A DNA stretch of 64,000 nucleotides, taken from Theropithecus gelada. Its lineage: Eukaryota > Chordata > Mammalia > Primates > Cercopithecidae. The notes beneath the pieces are model-generated. The model searched no databases and was not told the origin of the DNA. It saw nothing but the letters and a program-made list of their open reading frames with translations. Positions 36,384-48,672 of this stretch are shown here, in pieces; the stretch's first letter is position 1; every line of letters starts with the position of its first letter. The stretch covers positions 150,952,765 to 151,016,764 of the forward strand of contig NC_037671.1 of NCBI RefSeq assembly GCF_003255815.1. Reading direction: 5' to 3'. The position numbers and the translations under genes were made by a program.

Positions 36384-39300
36384 TTCATATTGAAAAGAAG
36401 GAGGAGAAGAAGAGATTAGTTCAATAGGTAAGCTAAAATTTCAGATAACTAGAATTCAGTTGATAATGCCTAAAATTCATAAACCAAGAGAGTATAAATG
36501 TATTCTTTTGAAATATAGAATATTACAAAAGGTATAAAAGGAATTATCCTTGGGAGTGAGTTTCAAGATTAGCAGGAGTTATTTTGAACCATTCTGTACA
36601 ATTTTATCTTTTTAGATATGCAGAGGATCAACATTAAGTCCAATTAATATCCACTTGGCCTTCTGTCATTTAAGAGTAAGAGCTCAAATCTAATCCATAT
36701 GGTCAGCTAGGAAACAAAGGCTACTTTCTTTCCCACTTGTAACATCTACCTCAGTCAGACTATTTACTGTCTTTCAGTTATAACACAAACTCCCCATGTA
36801 TATAAATGAAGGGAGAATATCTCTGTGAGGGAAATGTTGTCAATCTGCTGCCATGTTCCATCCTCTCACCAAACTAGCAGTGACTGATCTATAACTCACA
36901 TAGTAAAGTGCACTATTAAACATGCCCAGTACTATTTGACTATATCAGGCTCCTTGCTTGGAACTTAATGGTCATCAGTTCCATTAGTCAACTTTATTGC
37001 TCTTTGGATTATGTACACTGTGCCTTCTGCCATTTTAATGGGTTTGTGTTTCACAGGTTGGCACCGATTAGGGTTTACGTCTTTAAAGAGATGAAATAGT
37101 TGTGCAGTGTGCACTAGAGAAACAGTCTCCAAACTGACCAGCTTCTTTTGTTTTCATATATATATATATTTTTTTGTATATTCAACAACATTTTTTATTC
37201 CCCCTCCACTGCTCTACCAGTTAGCTTTTTCCAGGTAGGCACTAGGGGCACAAAGATGAATAAGACGTGGATTTGATACTAGAAGAACACATAGTCTAAT
37301 TATAGTAAATATATTTTACCTTGATAAGTACTATAATTGGAATAAAGTAGCATGGGAGTGCCAAGGTAGGAAAAAATATAATTAAAAATTACATTCTGTG
37401 CTCTATTAAAGTAGACTTTGGAATTTAGTCCATGTAATACCATTAAACATCACTAATTTAAAAATAATTTACTACAAATAAATTGGTTATTTTTAAATGA
37501 CTAAGTGATTTATTTAGAGAAACTAAGAGTTAACCAACAAGTGAAGTAATAAATCTAGAGTATAAATCCTTAATTTTGATTATAAATTAACTAAATTAAT
37601 TAAGGGATTTTCTAGTTTTTCTTTTCATAAATTCCAAGCCTTTCTGCTTTTCACTGAGAAGTTGTCCTAATTCATCTTTACCTTTATTGTTATTATTATG
37701 ATCTTTTTTTGGATATGAAATCTACATATCTGCAGAGCAGACCACATACTAGCTACTCTCAAAAATAAATCACAATGAAAAGTGTAAACTCTGAAGTAAG
37801 AAAGAGTGGTTAGAAGTATTCAATAAGTATAAATGTGGTGTTTCATATACAGTGTACCTTGATTTGGGAAATTATATCCCAATTTTACAGAGGAAAGTTG
37901 CCATTTTTTTAAACTGTGGTTTTCTAAAAAGCCATAGTAACATTTTTGCCATCCTCTCTGTAATATGCCTTTCACGTGCAATTAGTATACTTACCGTTTC
38001 CTGAATTGGCTTCTGAAGACAGAAAGGAAACACTATTCCTACCTTAAAATTTTAAGCCTAACTGCAATATTGTATGGGCAGATGCAAAGAAGACATGAAT
38101 CAGTCGATATAATTAATTTGTTTCAGCAAGGGGTTAGGTGTCTTCCTGAATCAGTAACTAAGAAGTTTCTACCTCTTGTTAGGTTTACATAAACCACTTT
38201 GAGGTTACCAATTATTAACAGGTACCCTTGTCAAAATGCCTAAATTGTTTCCAAATCAGAGGATAGACTTGATCAAGAATGATAGTTTATATATAGGCTG
38301 GAAAAACTGCCCATGTCCACTTTCCAAAGTGCCAACTGCATGTGTTTTTCCCTTACTACTCTGATGGAATCCTGAATTCTAGACCTTATGAAACATACTA
38401 GCCAGAGCCCGACTGACTTTTAGTAAACATAATTGAGTGTAAATAATATTTATGGCCTTGTAGACTATTTGGTTGAATCCACCTCAAAAGATATCTTCAT
38501 TCTGCTTATACAATGTTTCACCATCTACAGTAGCACAAAAGGACACTCAGACCAAGCCAAAAGGAAAGACAAAAGTGTAATTCACCAAGGAAAAAAATGT
38601 ATAATGGAAGGTGACTAAACTGAGACTTTATACAACTGTTTATTTGTCATAAAACCATCTATTAGCTAAGATATAAGCACAAACATTAAGTGAATGACAG
38701 TTGTTTTATTGTGTTTTCAACATTTTTAGTTGTATCTTAAAAAATACCAGATGCTATTCATATGATGCCAAACATATGGCTTTTGGCCGTGCTCTTGTAA
38801 TCTGTAGTAGATTGCTATAATGTACAAGTCAGGGGGAAAAAGGCGATTTACAGATAGCGCCAGCCTGAGTGCCTCACAGCTGGATCTAATTTTACTGAAT
38901 TGATGATCTCTTCCCTCCAGCACCTTCTATTTTATCAAATGCCACATATTGTTTTTTGAAGTGGTTCTTGTTGTCATAGTGAATACCACAGATATATAAC
39001 ACACAGGACATTTGGTTGTCAGTTTTCTGACTAAGGTCAGGACCTACTGTTCATGTTTGGGTGGAGGACGTATTTATAGGACTGCCCAAGGAAACTAATG
39101 AGTTTCAGCTGTCTGAGAGATAATGCATGAGACATTGCTTACTTGGTTGATGTACTTGGAGGTCGTTATAGTCATTTGGGCTTTAGGTGTGTCTTTGTAT
39201 CAGTTGCTAAGCTGACATTTCACCTGGAAAGATGAAAGGGTAAGAAAGAGAATGAATACATGCTAATAATTATTTTATTGCATTGTGATTGCCTATTTAC

Positions 39301-40037
39301 TTTTCTGGCACTCCTACTAGATTTTAAGCTTCTTGAAGATTGAACACTTCTTGTTTAACATCGAATAGTGTATATGTAGCTCTTGGGCTGGTACATAATA
39401 GGGACTGAAATATTTGTTGAATGACTAGATGAAAAAGCAAGCATTCAAAGGGTTTCCATAGATTTGATGATTATGGAGGAAGAGGATGAGTAATCAATGA
39501 AAAAAATTGTAGATCTCATTCTGTTTCCTAATTTTTCCCCAAGACCTAATTTTTAAAGATCCATCTATGTTGTTCTTTGACACAATCTGTTTTTTTTCTA
39601 ACTGTAACATAATACTCTTGTATGCATTTGCTACATTTTACCTATCACTTTCTAACTGACAGACACCAAGAAAGCTTCCAACTCATTTCCAACACAGGGT
39701 AATTTCTAACTATCTCTACTGCTGCCATGACACAGATGTGGGACCACATAGGAGACATTTGCTATCTACAGTTGCAGATGAGTTGGTCACATTTTTAAAT
39801 TTTACTATAAGAATACTTTGTTTTTTTGTTAATAGGGAACATTTCCAAAGGTTTCTACCTCAGGCTTCCTTTAGGAAACTAGGCACTGATTTCTCCCAAA
39901 CATTTCTTGGGATTCTTTTGTTCAAAACTGCCTTCTCTAGTTATGTCCCTAGAGAAAAGAATCCTTTTCTTTTCCCTTTCTGCAACACCATCTCATCCAG
40001 CCTGTGAAAAGTAATTTACATTGTCAGGGCAATCAAG

Positions 40038-40038
<1 letters not shown>
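36384..40038. other. Unique AT-rich intergenic DNA
   Basis: No gene or clear repeat was recognised in this 3.6 kb, apart from a short (TA)n run at about 37158-37170. Short frames (38433-38618, 39738-40007) show no domain. Confidence 0.5.

Positions 40039-40083
<45 letters not shown>
40039..40083. repeat. (CA)22 microsatellite
   Basis: About 44 bp of uninterrupted CA. It is the left arm of an inverted pair with the TG tract at 40172-40205. Confidence 0.98.
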
Positions 40084-40086
<3 letters not shown>

Positions 40087-40168
40087 CAGTTGTATTCACG
40101 GCTTTACTCTTTGAGTTCCATGATACTCAGCTCTAGCAAATCAAAACCCTTGTTATCCGTGACCTTTG

Positions 40169-40171
<3 letters not shown>

Positions 40172-40205
<34 letters not shown>
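40172..40205. repeat. (TG)17 microsatellite
   Basis: About 34 bp of uninterrupted TG, 88 bp from the CA tract and complementary to it. Confidence 0.98.
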
Positions 40206-40209
<4 letters not shown>

Positions 40210-40689
40210 TGCCTTCCTCATGGGGTGAAAACCAGGAATTATGTAAAATCCAGTTAAGATCTCTAAATTTTATTCCCACTATATATACATTATCTAATTC
40301 AGTGTACAAGAATATTTATAGATTTGGAAGGTGAAACTCAGCTTAAATAATGTGCCGAAGGTTTCATAGTTACTGGAAAGGGACTTTCAAATAAAAGTTT
40401 GACCCCAAATGCCCAAATTCATTTCACTCTGGTACAACAATGGCCTGCAAGTAAAATGCTGCTGCCACAAATGCAAGTTATGATATATGTGTGCATTATA
40501 ATGACACATACTAGTCTTTGTAGCCACATTTTCTCAGAGGTGATTCATTTTTTAGAATTCATAGGAAAGGACAACATATTTTTGCAAAAGCCAGAAAGAA
40601 TGCTGGATTTCAATCTTGATTCATCACTCTTCTTCACAGTCTATAGTTAACCAATCATCAAATTCTAAATGTATTTCAAATCTGTTACT
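40206..40689. other. Unique DNA
   Basis: An 83-codon frame at 40399-40650 has no recognisable feature. Nothing else was seen. Confidence 0.5.
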
Positions 40690-40833
40690 TTTTTTCCATC
40701 TCTAATGCAACCTGCCTAAAACCATACCAATATCATCTTTCCTGGACTACTGCAATAGCTTGCTAACTGATCTCCCCATATCTGTTTTTGCCTTCTTATG
40801 ATCCATTATCCACATTGCAACTAGAGTGTTCTT
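40690..40833 (+). mobile_element. L2 fragment, left part (split by L1)
   Basis: ctttcctggactactgcaatagcttgctaactgatctcccc...ttatgatccattatccacattgcaactagagtgttctttt follows the L2 3' region. The same element resumes after the L1 at 48673 (agattgttctt...ttaaaacccttt), as expected if the L1 landed inside it. Confidence 0.8.
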
Positions 40834-41383
40834 TTCTAAAATTTTGTTATTTTGAATTTTCGTGGGTACATAGTACGTGTATATATGTATGGAGCACAAA
40901 AGATATTTTGATACAGGCATCCAATACACAATAATCACACAAAGATAAATGGGATATCCATCCCCTTAAGCATTTATCTGTTGTGTTACAAACTAATTAC
41001 ACTCTTTTAGTTATTTTAAAATGTACAATTATGTTATTATTGACTATAGTTACCCAATTGTGCTATGAAATACTAGGTTTTATTCATTCTTTGTAACTTT
41101 CTTTGTGTGCCCGTTAATCAGCCCCACTTCCCCTACAAGTCCTACCCCATGCACTACCCTTCCCGACCTCTGTTAACCATACTTCCAACCATCTCCATGA
41201 GGTCACTTGTTTAAATTTTTAGCTCCCACAAATAAGTGACAACAGGTGATGTGATGTTTGTCTTTCTTTGCCTGGCTTATTTCACTTAACATAATAACCT
41301 CCAGTGCAATTTATGTTGTCATAAATTACATAATATTATTTTTTATGGCTGAAAAATACTCCATTGTGTATTATTTTCTTTAT

Positions 41384-41750
41384 CCATTCATCTTTTTTTT
41401 TTTTTTTTACTTTTAAAAAATAGTTTATTACCTAAGGCATGCAAGGCTTAAAACCTAGATGACAGGTTGATAGTTGCAGCAAACCACCATGGCACATGTA
41501 TACCTATGTAACAAACCTGCACATATATCCCAGAACTCAAAGTAAAATAAAAACAAATTTATTTATTTATTTATTTATTATTATTATTATTATACTTTAA
41601 GTTCTAGGGTACATGTGCATAACGTGCAGGTTTGTTACATATGTATACCTGTGCCATGCTGCTGTGCTGCACCCATCAACTCGTCAGCACCCATCAACTC
41701 GTCATTTACATCAGGTATAACTCCCAATGCAATCCCTCCATTCATCTTTT
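41384..41750 (-). mobile_element. Short L1PA insertion with a 3' transduction (flanking TSDs included)
   Basis: The insert is 41397-41737, flanked by an exact 13-bp duplication ccattcatctttt (41384-41396 and 41738-41750). On the minus strand it reads: the last ~155 nt of an L1PA 3'UTR, an A-rich tail of (TAA)n/(TAAA)n (41557-41591), about 148 nt of other DNA (41409-41556), then a second poly-A (T-run to 41408). The extra DNA ends in AATAAA (complement of 41424-41429) 15 nt before that poly-A. This is the structure of an L1 whose transcript read through its own weak signal into flanking DNA. The transduced DNA itself resembles an antisense older L1 3'UTR. Confidence 0.85.
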
Positions 41751-44700
41751 GATGGACACTTAGGTTGCTTCCAAATCTTGGCTGTTGTAAATAGAGCTGC
41801 ATTTAACATGGGAGCAAAGATATCTCTTCAATATACTGATTTCCTTTCTTTGGGGTATATACCTAGCAGGAGAATTGCTGGATAATATTATAGCTGTATT
41901 GCTACTTTGTGGAAACCTCCAAACTGTTCTCCACAGAGGTTGTACTAACATACATTCCCACCAACAGTGTACAAGCATTCCCTTTTCTCCATATCCTTGC
42001 TAGCATTTGTTATTGCCTGTGTTTTGGATATAAGCCATTTTAATTGACGTGAGATTATATCCCTTTGTAGTTTTCAAATGTATTTCTCTGATGATCAGTG
42101 ATGTTGAGAACCTTTTCATATACCTGTTGGCCATTTGTATGTCTTTTGAAAATATCTTTTCAGATCTTTCTCTCATTTTCTAGTCAGATTATTAGATTTT
42201 TTTCCTATGAATTGTTTGAGCTCCTTATACATTCTGCTTATTAATGCCTTTTCAGATAGGTGGTTGACAAAGATTTTCTCCCATTCTGTGGGTTGTCTTT
42301 TTGACTTCATTGATTGTTTCCTTTGCTATGCAGAAGCTTTTTAACGTGTTGTGATCACATTTGTCCATTTCTGCTTGTGGCATATTACTCAAAAGCCTTT
42401 GCCCATTCCAATTACCTGGAGAGTTTTTCCATGTTTTCTTTTAGTGCTTTCATAGTTTGAAGTCTTAGATGTAAATCTTTAATATATTTTAATTTGATTT
42501 TTGTTATATGGTGAGAAATAGGAGGCTAGTTTCATTCTTCTGCATAGGGATATCTAGTTTTCCCACCACCACTTATTGAAGAAACTGTCCTTTCCTTGGT
42601 GTATATTTTTGACACCTTTGTAAAAAATGAGTTCACTGTAGATGTATGGATTTATTTCTGGGTTCTCTGTTTTGTTCCACTGGCCCATATGTCTGTTTTT
42701 ATGCCAGTGCCATGCTGTTTTGGGTACTATAGCTCTGTAGCATTATTTGAAATCGGGTAATGTGATTCCTCCAGTTGTGTTCTTTTTGCTTAGAATAGCT
42801 TTGACTATTCTAGGTCTTTTCTGATCCCATATAAATTTTAGGACAATTTTTTCTAATTCTGTGAAGAATGTCATTGGTATTTTGTTAGGGATTGCATTGA
42901 ATCTGTAGATTGCTTTGGGAAATATGGAAATTTTAATGATATTGATTCTTCCAATCCCCTGGACATGAAATATCTTTCCATTTTTTGTTTCCTCTTCAAT
43001 TTCTTTCATCAATGTTTTGTAGATTTTATTGTAGAAACCTTTCACTTCTTTGGTTAAATTATTGGTATTTAATTTTATTTGTGTCTATTATAAAAAAGAT
43101 TACTTTCTTGATTTCTTTTTCAAATTGTTTGCAGTTGGCATATAAAAATACCACTGATTTTTGAATGTTGATTTGGTATCCTGCGTATTTACTGAATATG
43201 TTTATAAGTTCTAGTAGTCATTTGGTGGAGTGAGGCTTTTCCAAATATAGGATCCTATCATCTGCAAAGAACGATAATTTGACTCCTTCCTCTTCAATTT
43301 GGATGCCCTTTATTTTTTCTCTTGTCTAATTGCTCTAGCTAGGACTTCTGGTACTATGTTGAATAACAGTGGTGAAACTGGGCATCCCTATTGTTTTCCA
43401 GATCCATGATGAAAGACTTTCAGTTTTCTCCCATTCAGTATGATACTAGCTGTGAGTCTGGCATATATAGCTTTTATTATGTTGAGGTAGGTTACTTCTG
43501 TACCCAATTTTTTGAGGATTTCATTCGTGAAAAGATGTTGAATTTTATCAAATGCTTTTTCAGCATCAATTGAAATGATCATACGGTTTTAGTCCTTCAT
43601 TTTGTTAGAAAGATGTATCACATTGATTTGCATATGTTGAACTATCCTTGCATCTCTGGGATAAATCTCACTTGGTCATGGATCTTTTTCGTGTGTTGTT
43701 GAATTCTGTTTGCTAGTACTTTGCTGAGGATTTTTGCATTGATATTCGTCAGGGATATTAGCCTCTAGTATTCTTTTTCTCATGTGTCTTGGTCTGGCTG
43801 TGACATCTGGGTAACACTGGTCTCATGGAATGAGTTTGAAAGTATTTTTCTCTTTCTCTATTTTTCAGAATAGTTTGAGTAGGTTTGATATTAGTACTTC
43901 TTTAACTGTTTGGAAAAATTCAGGAGTTAAGCCATTGGGTCCTGGGTTTTTATTTGCTGGGAGACTTTTTATTACAGATTCAATCTTATTATTTGCTGTT
44001 GGTCTGCTCAGGCTTTGGATTTCTTCATGGTTCAATCTTAGTAGGTTGTATGTGTCTAGGAATGTATCCATTTCTTTTAGATTTTACAATGTATTGGTAT
44101 ATTGTTGCTTATAGTAGCTACTAATGATCTTTTGAATTTCTGCACTATCGGAAGTAATGTCTCCTTTTTCATCTCTGATTTTATTTATTTGGACCTTCTC
44201 ATTTTTTTAGTCTTGCTATAGATTTGTCAATTTCGTTTGTTTTCAAAAAATCAACTTTTCATTTCATTGATTGTTTGCATTTTTTGTTTCAATTTTCTTT
44301 AATTTTGCTCTGATATTGGTTATTTATTTTCTTCTACTAATTTTGAATTTGGTTGGCTTTTGCTTTTCTAGTTCTTTAAGATGCACTGTTAGGTTATTTA
44401 TTTAGTTTTTCTTCTTTTTTGATGTAGGCCCTTATAGCTATAAACCCCTTCCTCAGTAATGTTTAGTTGTATCCCATAAGTTTTGGTATGTTGTGTTTCC
44501 ATTGTGTTTTATTTCAAGAAATTTTTCTATTTCTTTCTTAATTTCTTCATGACTGACTTGTTTTCAGGAGCATATTGTTTAATTACCATTTGTTTGTGTT
44601 GTTTTCAAAATTTCTCTTATTAATTTGTAGTTTTATTCCATTGTGGACAGAGAAGATGCTTGATATTATTTCAGGTTTTTGGAATTTTTCATGACTTGTT

Positions 44701-45110
44701 TTGTGACCTAATATAGTCTGTCCTTGACAGTGATTTACCTGTATAAATTATATAAGGAGATACATATATATGTTATATATGGATATATATTTATATATAA
44801 ATTATATATGCAGATATATATTAGTATATGTGCATCATATATTTATATTTGCTATATCTTATTGCTACATTGACTCCTTTATCATTATATAATGACATTC
44901 TTTGTCTCTTTGTATACTTTTCATCTTGAAATCCATTTTGTCTGCTATACATAAAACTACTCCTGCTCTTTTTTCGTTTCCATTGGCATGGGATATCTTT
45001 TTGCATCTCTTCATTTTCAGTCTATATGTGTATTTATAGGTGGAGTATGTTTCTTGTAGGCAACAGATCATTAGGTATTTTTAATCCATTCAGCCACTCT
45101 GTGTCTTTTG
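41751..45110 (-). pseudogene. L1MA ORF2 remnant
   Basis: Reading leftward from about 45.1 kb: endonuclease (MICCLQETYSTYKYTYRLKM..., 44865-45071, with the QET catalytic-region motif), RT start (43865-44071, DTYNLLRLNHEEIQSL...), RT motif A (IISIDAEKAFDKIQ, 43388-43582), and C-terminal part (42743-43045, ...FNAIPNKIPMTFFTELEK). These are separate frames broken by stops. The region around 44750-44850 is replaced by an AT-rich repeat. It is an inactive copy of the L1 reverse transcriptase/endonuclease gene. Confidence 0.8.
44755..44860. repeat. AT-rich (TATA)n-like expansion inside L1 ORF2
   Basis: A run of tata/atat units (acatatatatgttatatatgg...) interrupts the ORF2 endonuclease-region homology. 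It looks like local microsatellite growth after insertion. Confidence 0.75.
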
Positions 45111-46649
45111 ATTGAAGAGTTTGGTCCATTTACATTTAAGGCAATTATTGATAAGTAAGGACTTACTGTGAGCATTTTGTTATTTGCTCTCTGGATGTTT
45201 GGTGATCTTCTTTTCCTTCTTCTATTTTTTTCTATCTTCCTTTTAGTGAAGGTGATTTTTTTCTGGTGGTATGTTTTAATTTCTTGCTTTTTATTTTTTG
45301 TCTATCCGTTGTATGTTTTTAGGTTTGAGATTACCATAAGATTTGCAAATAAAATCTTATAACCTATTATTTCAAACTGATGACTAGTTTACACTGATTG
45401 CATAAACAAACAAACAATTAACTGGCAAAAAGAAACCAAAATACTCTATAACTTTGCCTGCTTTTTAACTCTTCGTTGTATCTATATCTTATTGTACTAT
45501 TATGTCTTGAAACATTGTAGTTATTTTTGATAGTTTAGTCTTTTCATTTTTCTACTTAAAATATGAGTAGTTTACACAACACAATTATAGTGTTATAATA
45601 ATATTCCGTGTTTTTCTGTGTACTTCCTATTATCAGTGAGTTTTGTACCTTCACATAATTTCTTATTGATTATTAACACCCCTTTCCTTCAGATTGGAGA
45701 ACTTCCTTTAGCATTTCTTGTCAGACAAGTCTGGTGTTGATGAAATCCCTCAGATTTTGTTTGTCTGGGAAAGTCTTTATTTCTCCTTCATCTTTGAAGG
45801 ATTTTTATTTTTTCTTTTAAACCAGATACACTATTCTATACTAAACGTGGTATTATTTTTTTTTTATTCAATACTTTACATATGTCGTGCCACTCTCTCC
45901 TAGCCTGTAAGGTTTGTGCTGAAATGTCTGCTGCCAGATGTATTGGAGCTCCATTGTATGTTATTTGCTTCTTTCTCTTGCTGCTTTTATCCTTGACCTT
46001 TGCGAGTTTGATTATTAAATGCTTGAGGTAATCTTCTTTGGGTTAAATCATTTTGGTATTCTATAACCTTTTTGTAGTGGGATGCTGATATCTTTCTTTA
46101 GATTTGGGAAGTCCTCTTTTATTATCCCTTTGAATAAACTTTCTACTCCCCCTTCTACTGTTTAAGGGAAATAACTCTTAGATTTGCCATTTTGAGGCTA
46201 TTTTCTAGAAGTATGCATGCTTCATTGTTTTTTGTTCTTTTGTCTCTTGTCTCTTCTAACCATGTATTTTTGAATAACCTGTCTTTAAGCTCACTAAATT
46301 TTTTCTCCTGCTTTGTCAATTCTGCTATTGAGAGACTGATACATTCTTCAGTATGCCAGTTGCATTTTTCAGTTCCAGAATTTCTGCTTGAGTCTCTTTA
46401 ATATTTCAAACTTTTTGTTAAATTTATCTCATAGAACTCAGAATCCCTTCTCTTTGTTATCTTAAATTTCTTTGAGTTTCCTCAACACAAGTATTTTGAA
46501 TTCTCTGTCTGAAAGATCACATATCTTGTCTCTCCAAGATTGGTCTTTGGTGCCTTATTTAGTTTGTTTGATGAGGTAATGTTTTCCTGGATGGTCTTGA
46601 GGCTTGCAGATTTTTTTTATATCTGTACATTGTGAAGAGTTAGGTGTTT

Positions 46650-48480
46650 ATTGTAGTCTTCACAGTTTTATCTTGTCTCTACTTGTCTTTCTTTGGAAGA
46701 CTTTCCAGGTATTCAGAGGGACTTGGGTGTTGTGATCTATGCTGTATCTGCATCAGGAGGTACTGCTAGCCCAGTAACACTGTTGTTCTTGCAGACTCAT
46801 AGAGGTAACACCTTGGTGGCCTTGGATAAGATCTGTAAGAATTCTCCGGCTTATCCGGCAAAGACTCTTGTTCTCTTCCCTTACTTTCTCCAAAACAAAT
46901 GGAGTCCCTCCCTCTGTGCTGGGCCACGTGGAGCTGGGGGTGAGGTAACATAAGCTCCCTGTGGCCACCACCGCTGGGACTGTGATAGGTCAGACCTGAA
47001 ACCAGCACAGAACTGAGTCTCACCCAAGGCCCAGTGTAACCACTAACTGGCTACTGCTTTTGCTCACTCAAGAATCTAGGGCTCTACAATCATGAGGTGG
47101 TGAAGCTAGTTAGATTTGTGTCCTTCCTTTCAGGGCAGTGAGCTCCCCTAGACCCTGAATGTGTCCAGAGATGCTGTCAGGAGCCAAGGACTAAAGGCAG
47201 AAGCTTTAGAAATCTAGATGGTGCTCTAAGCTACTGTGACTAAGCTGATACTCAAGCCACAAGACAAAATCCTTCCCACTCTTCCCACCCCCCGTACCAC
47301 CCTGCTTAGAGATGAGCCACTCTCCACCACCACCACCTCCTCAGGCCCACAGGGAGCACTGCCTGTCTACTGCCAATGTTTACTCAAGGGTTAAGTACTC
47401 TTCAGTCAGCTTGTGTTAAATGCTGCTAGTGCTGAAACAAGGTAGGGAGCTTCCCTCTGTCCCAGAGAAGGTTCAGAAATGTCATCCAAGAGCCAAGGCC
47501 TGGAATCAAGGACTCTAAGAGCTTGCTTGGTGCTCTATCACACCGACCAAGATGGTACCTAAGGTGCAAGACTAAGTTACCTTTACTTTTCTCTCTGCTT
47601 TTCTCAAGCAGAAGGAGTCTCTCACCATATCCAGCATAGCTGAGAATGTGCTGGATCTCATCTGAAGCCAACATATCTGAGAGTTCCACCCAAGACCAAA
47701 GACATGCTTCCTGGGTGTTACTGCTGGTTATTCAAAGCCCAAGGGCTCTTCAGTTAGCAGATGATGAGGCCTTCCAGGACTGGGTTCTTCCCTTCAAGGC
47801 AGCAGGTTTCCTTCTGGCCCAGGGTATGTCTAGAAATGTTGGTTTGGATCTAGGGCCTATAATGGGGTCCTCATGAATCTGTCTTGTCCCCTATTATATT
47901 GTGGCTGAGCTAGTGTCTAAGATGTAAGACAAAGTTCTTTTTACTCTTTCCTGTTCTCTCCTCAAGCAGAAAGAGGGAGTCACTTTTGTTTCTGCAAGAT
48001 GCACTACCTGGGGTTGAGGTATTGGTGGTGCAAGTACTTCCTTAGTTACCTTATCTGGTGTTCACTTGGTGTCTCCAAGTCCACTTGACTCCAAGCCCAG
48101 CACAGCACTAGGACTTGCCCAGGCAATGCAGTTCTTGTGGCCTAGACTGCCTTTCAAGTTTATTTAGGAATCCAGAGTGCTTTAGCCCATGGTGGCAAGG
48201 CTTGCTGAAACTCAAGTTTTAACCCCAAGGATGGACAATTCTCCTCTCCCTAGGGCTAGCCTAAATGCTCCCTCCATGGGTAGGCATTGACTGAGTTTAG
48301 CCTGATTTTGCTTTCTGCTGTGACAGGGAAGCACTAAACTCAGTGCACTGGCTCACAGGACTCTGTGTTCTTCCTCCTCTAAGCACTCAGATTCTCTTTC
48401 CACACCATGTGGCTGGTGCCAGGGAATCAGGGAGAGTGGCTTCGGTGATTCAAAACTGTCTTTCCTACCCTCTTCAGTGC
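46650..48480 (-). repeat. Tandem monomer-like units in the L1 5'UTR
   Basis: Similar blocks recur: gtgctctaagc...caagacaaaatcc (47222-47272), gtgctctatca...gcaagactaagttacc (about 47530-47582) and tgtcccctatt...gtaagacaaagttc (about 47883-47940), each followed by a pyrimidine-rich stretch and aagcagaaggagtc-like sequence. Each is preceded by a gtc(c/t)agaaatg-like block (47164, 47472, 47829). A weaker unit lies near 46860 and a partial one near 48200. Spacing is about 300-400 bp. This is a decayed array of promoter repeats. Confidence 0.65.
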
Positions 48481-48555
48481 TTCTTTCAGTAATATAAAAT
48501 TATTACAAAACCAGGTATTATGATTGCTCATCTTGTTTTTGATTCTTATGAAGGT

Positions 48556-48558
<3 letters not shown>

Positions 48559-48590
<32 letters not shown>
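48559..48590. repeat. (TG)16 microsatellite in L1 5'UTR
   Basis: 32 bp of TG about 80 bp from the 5' end of the L1MA-type element. Confidence 0.97.
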
Positions 48591-48595
<5 letters not shown>

Positions 48596-48672
48596 GGTTA
48601 TCAAATTTAGCATTCCTGTGGGAGATAATGGACAATCAGTGGAGGCCTCTATTCAGCCACCTTACTCTGCCC

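Larger units (their letters stand above)
40834..48672 (-). mobile_element. Near-full-length antisense L1 (L1MA type)
   Basis: The reverse 3'UTR begins near 40840 (gtgggtacatagtacgtgtatatatgtatggagcac...), followed by reverse ORF2 (about 41.75-45.1 kb), ORF1-age sequence (about 45.1-46.6 kb), and a long 5'UTR (46.6-48.67 kb). The 5' end is intact: on the minus strand 48672 begins GGGGCAGAGTAAGGTGGCTGAATAGAGG. The target-site duplication ctagagtgttctt (40821-40833) and ctagattgttctt (48673-48685) has one mismatch and frames the whole element. About 7.5 kb remains after subtracting a 341-bp nested L1PA insertion and its 13-bp duplication. No ORF is intact. 3'UTR type suggests L1MA. Confidence 0.93.

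Noticed and set aside
44755..44860. Possible regulatory TATA cluster
   Set aside because: It is an AT repeat inside L1 ORF2 homology; no start-site context.
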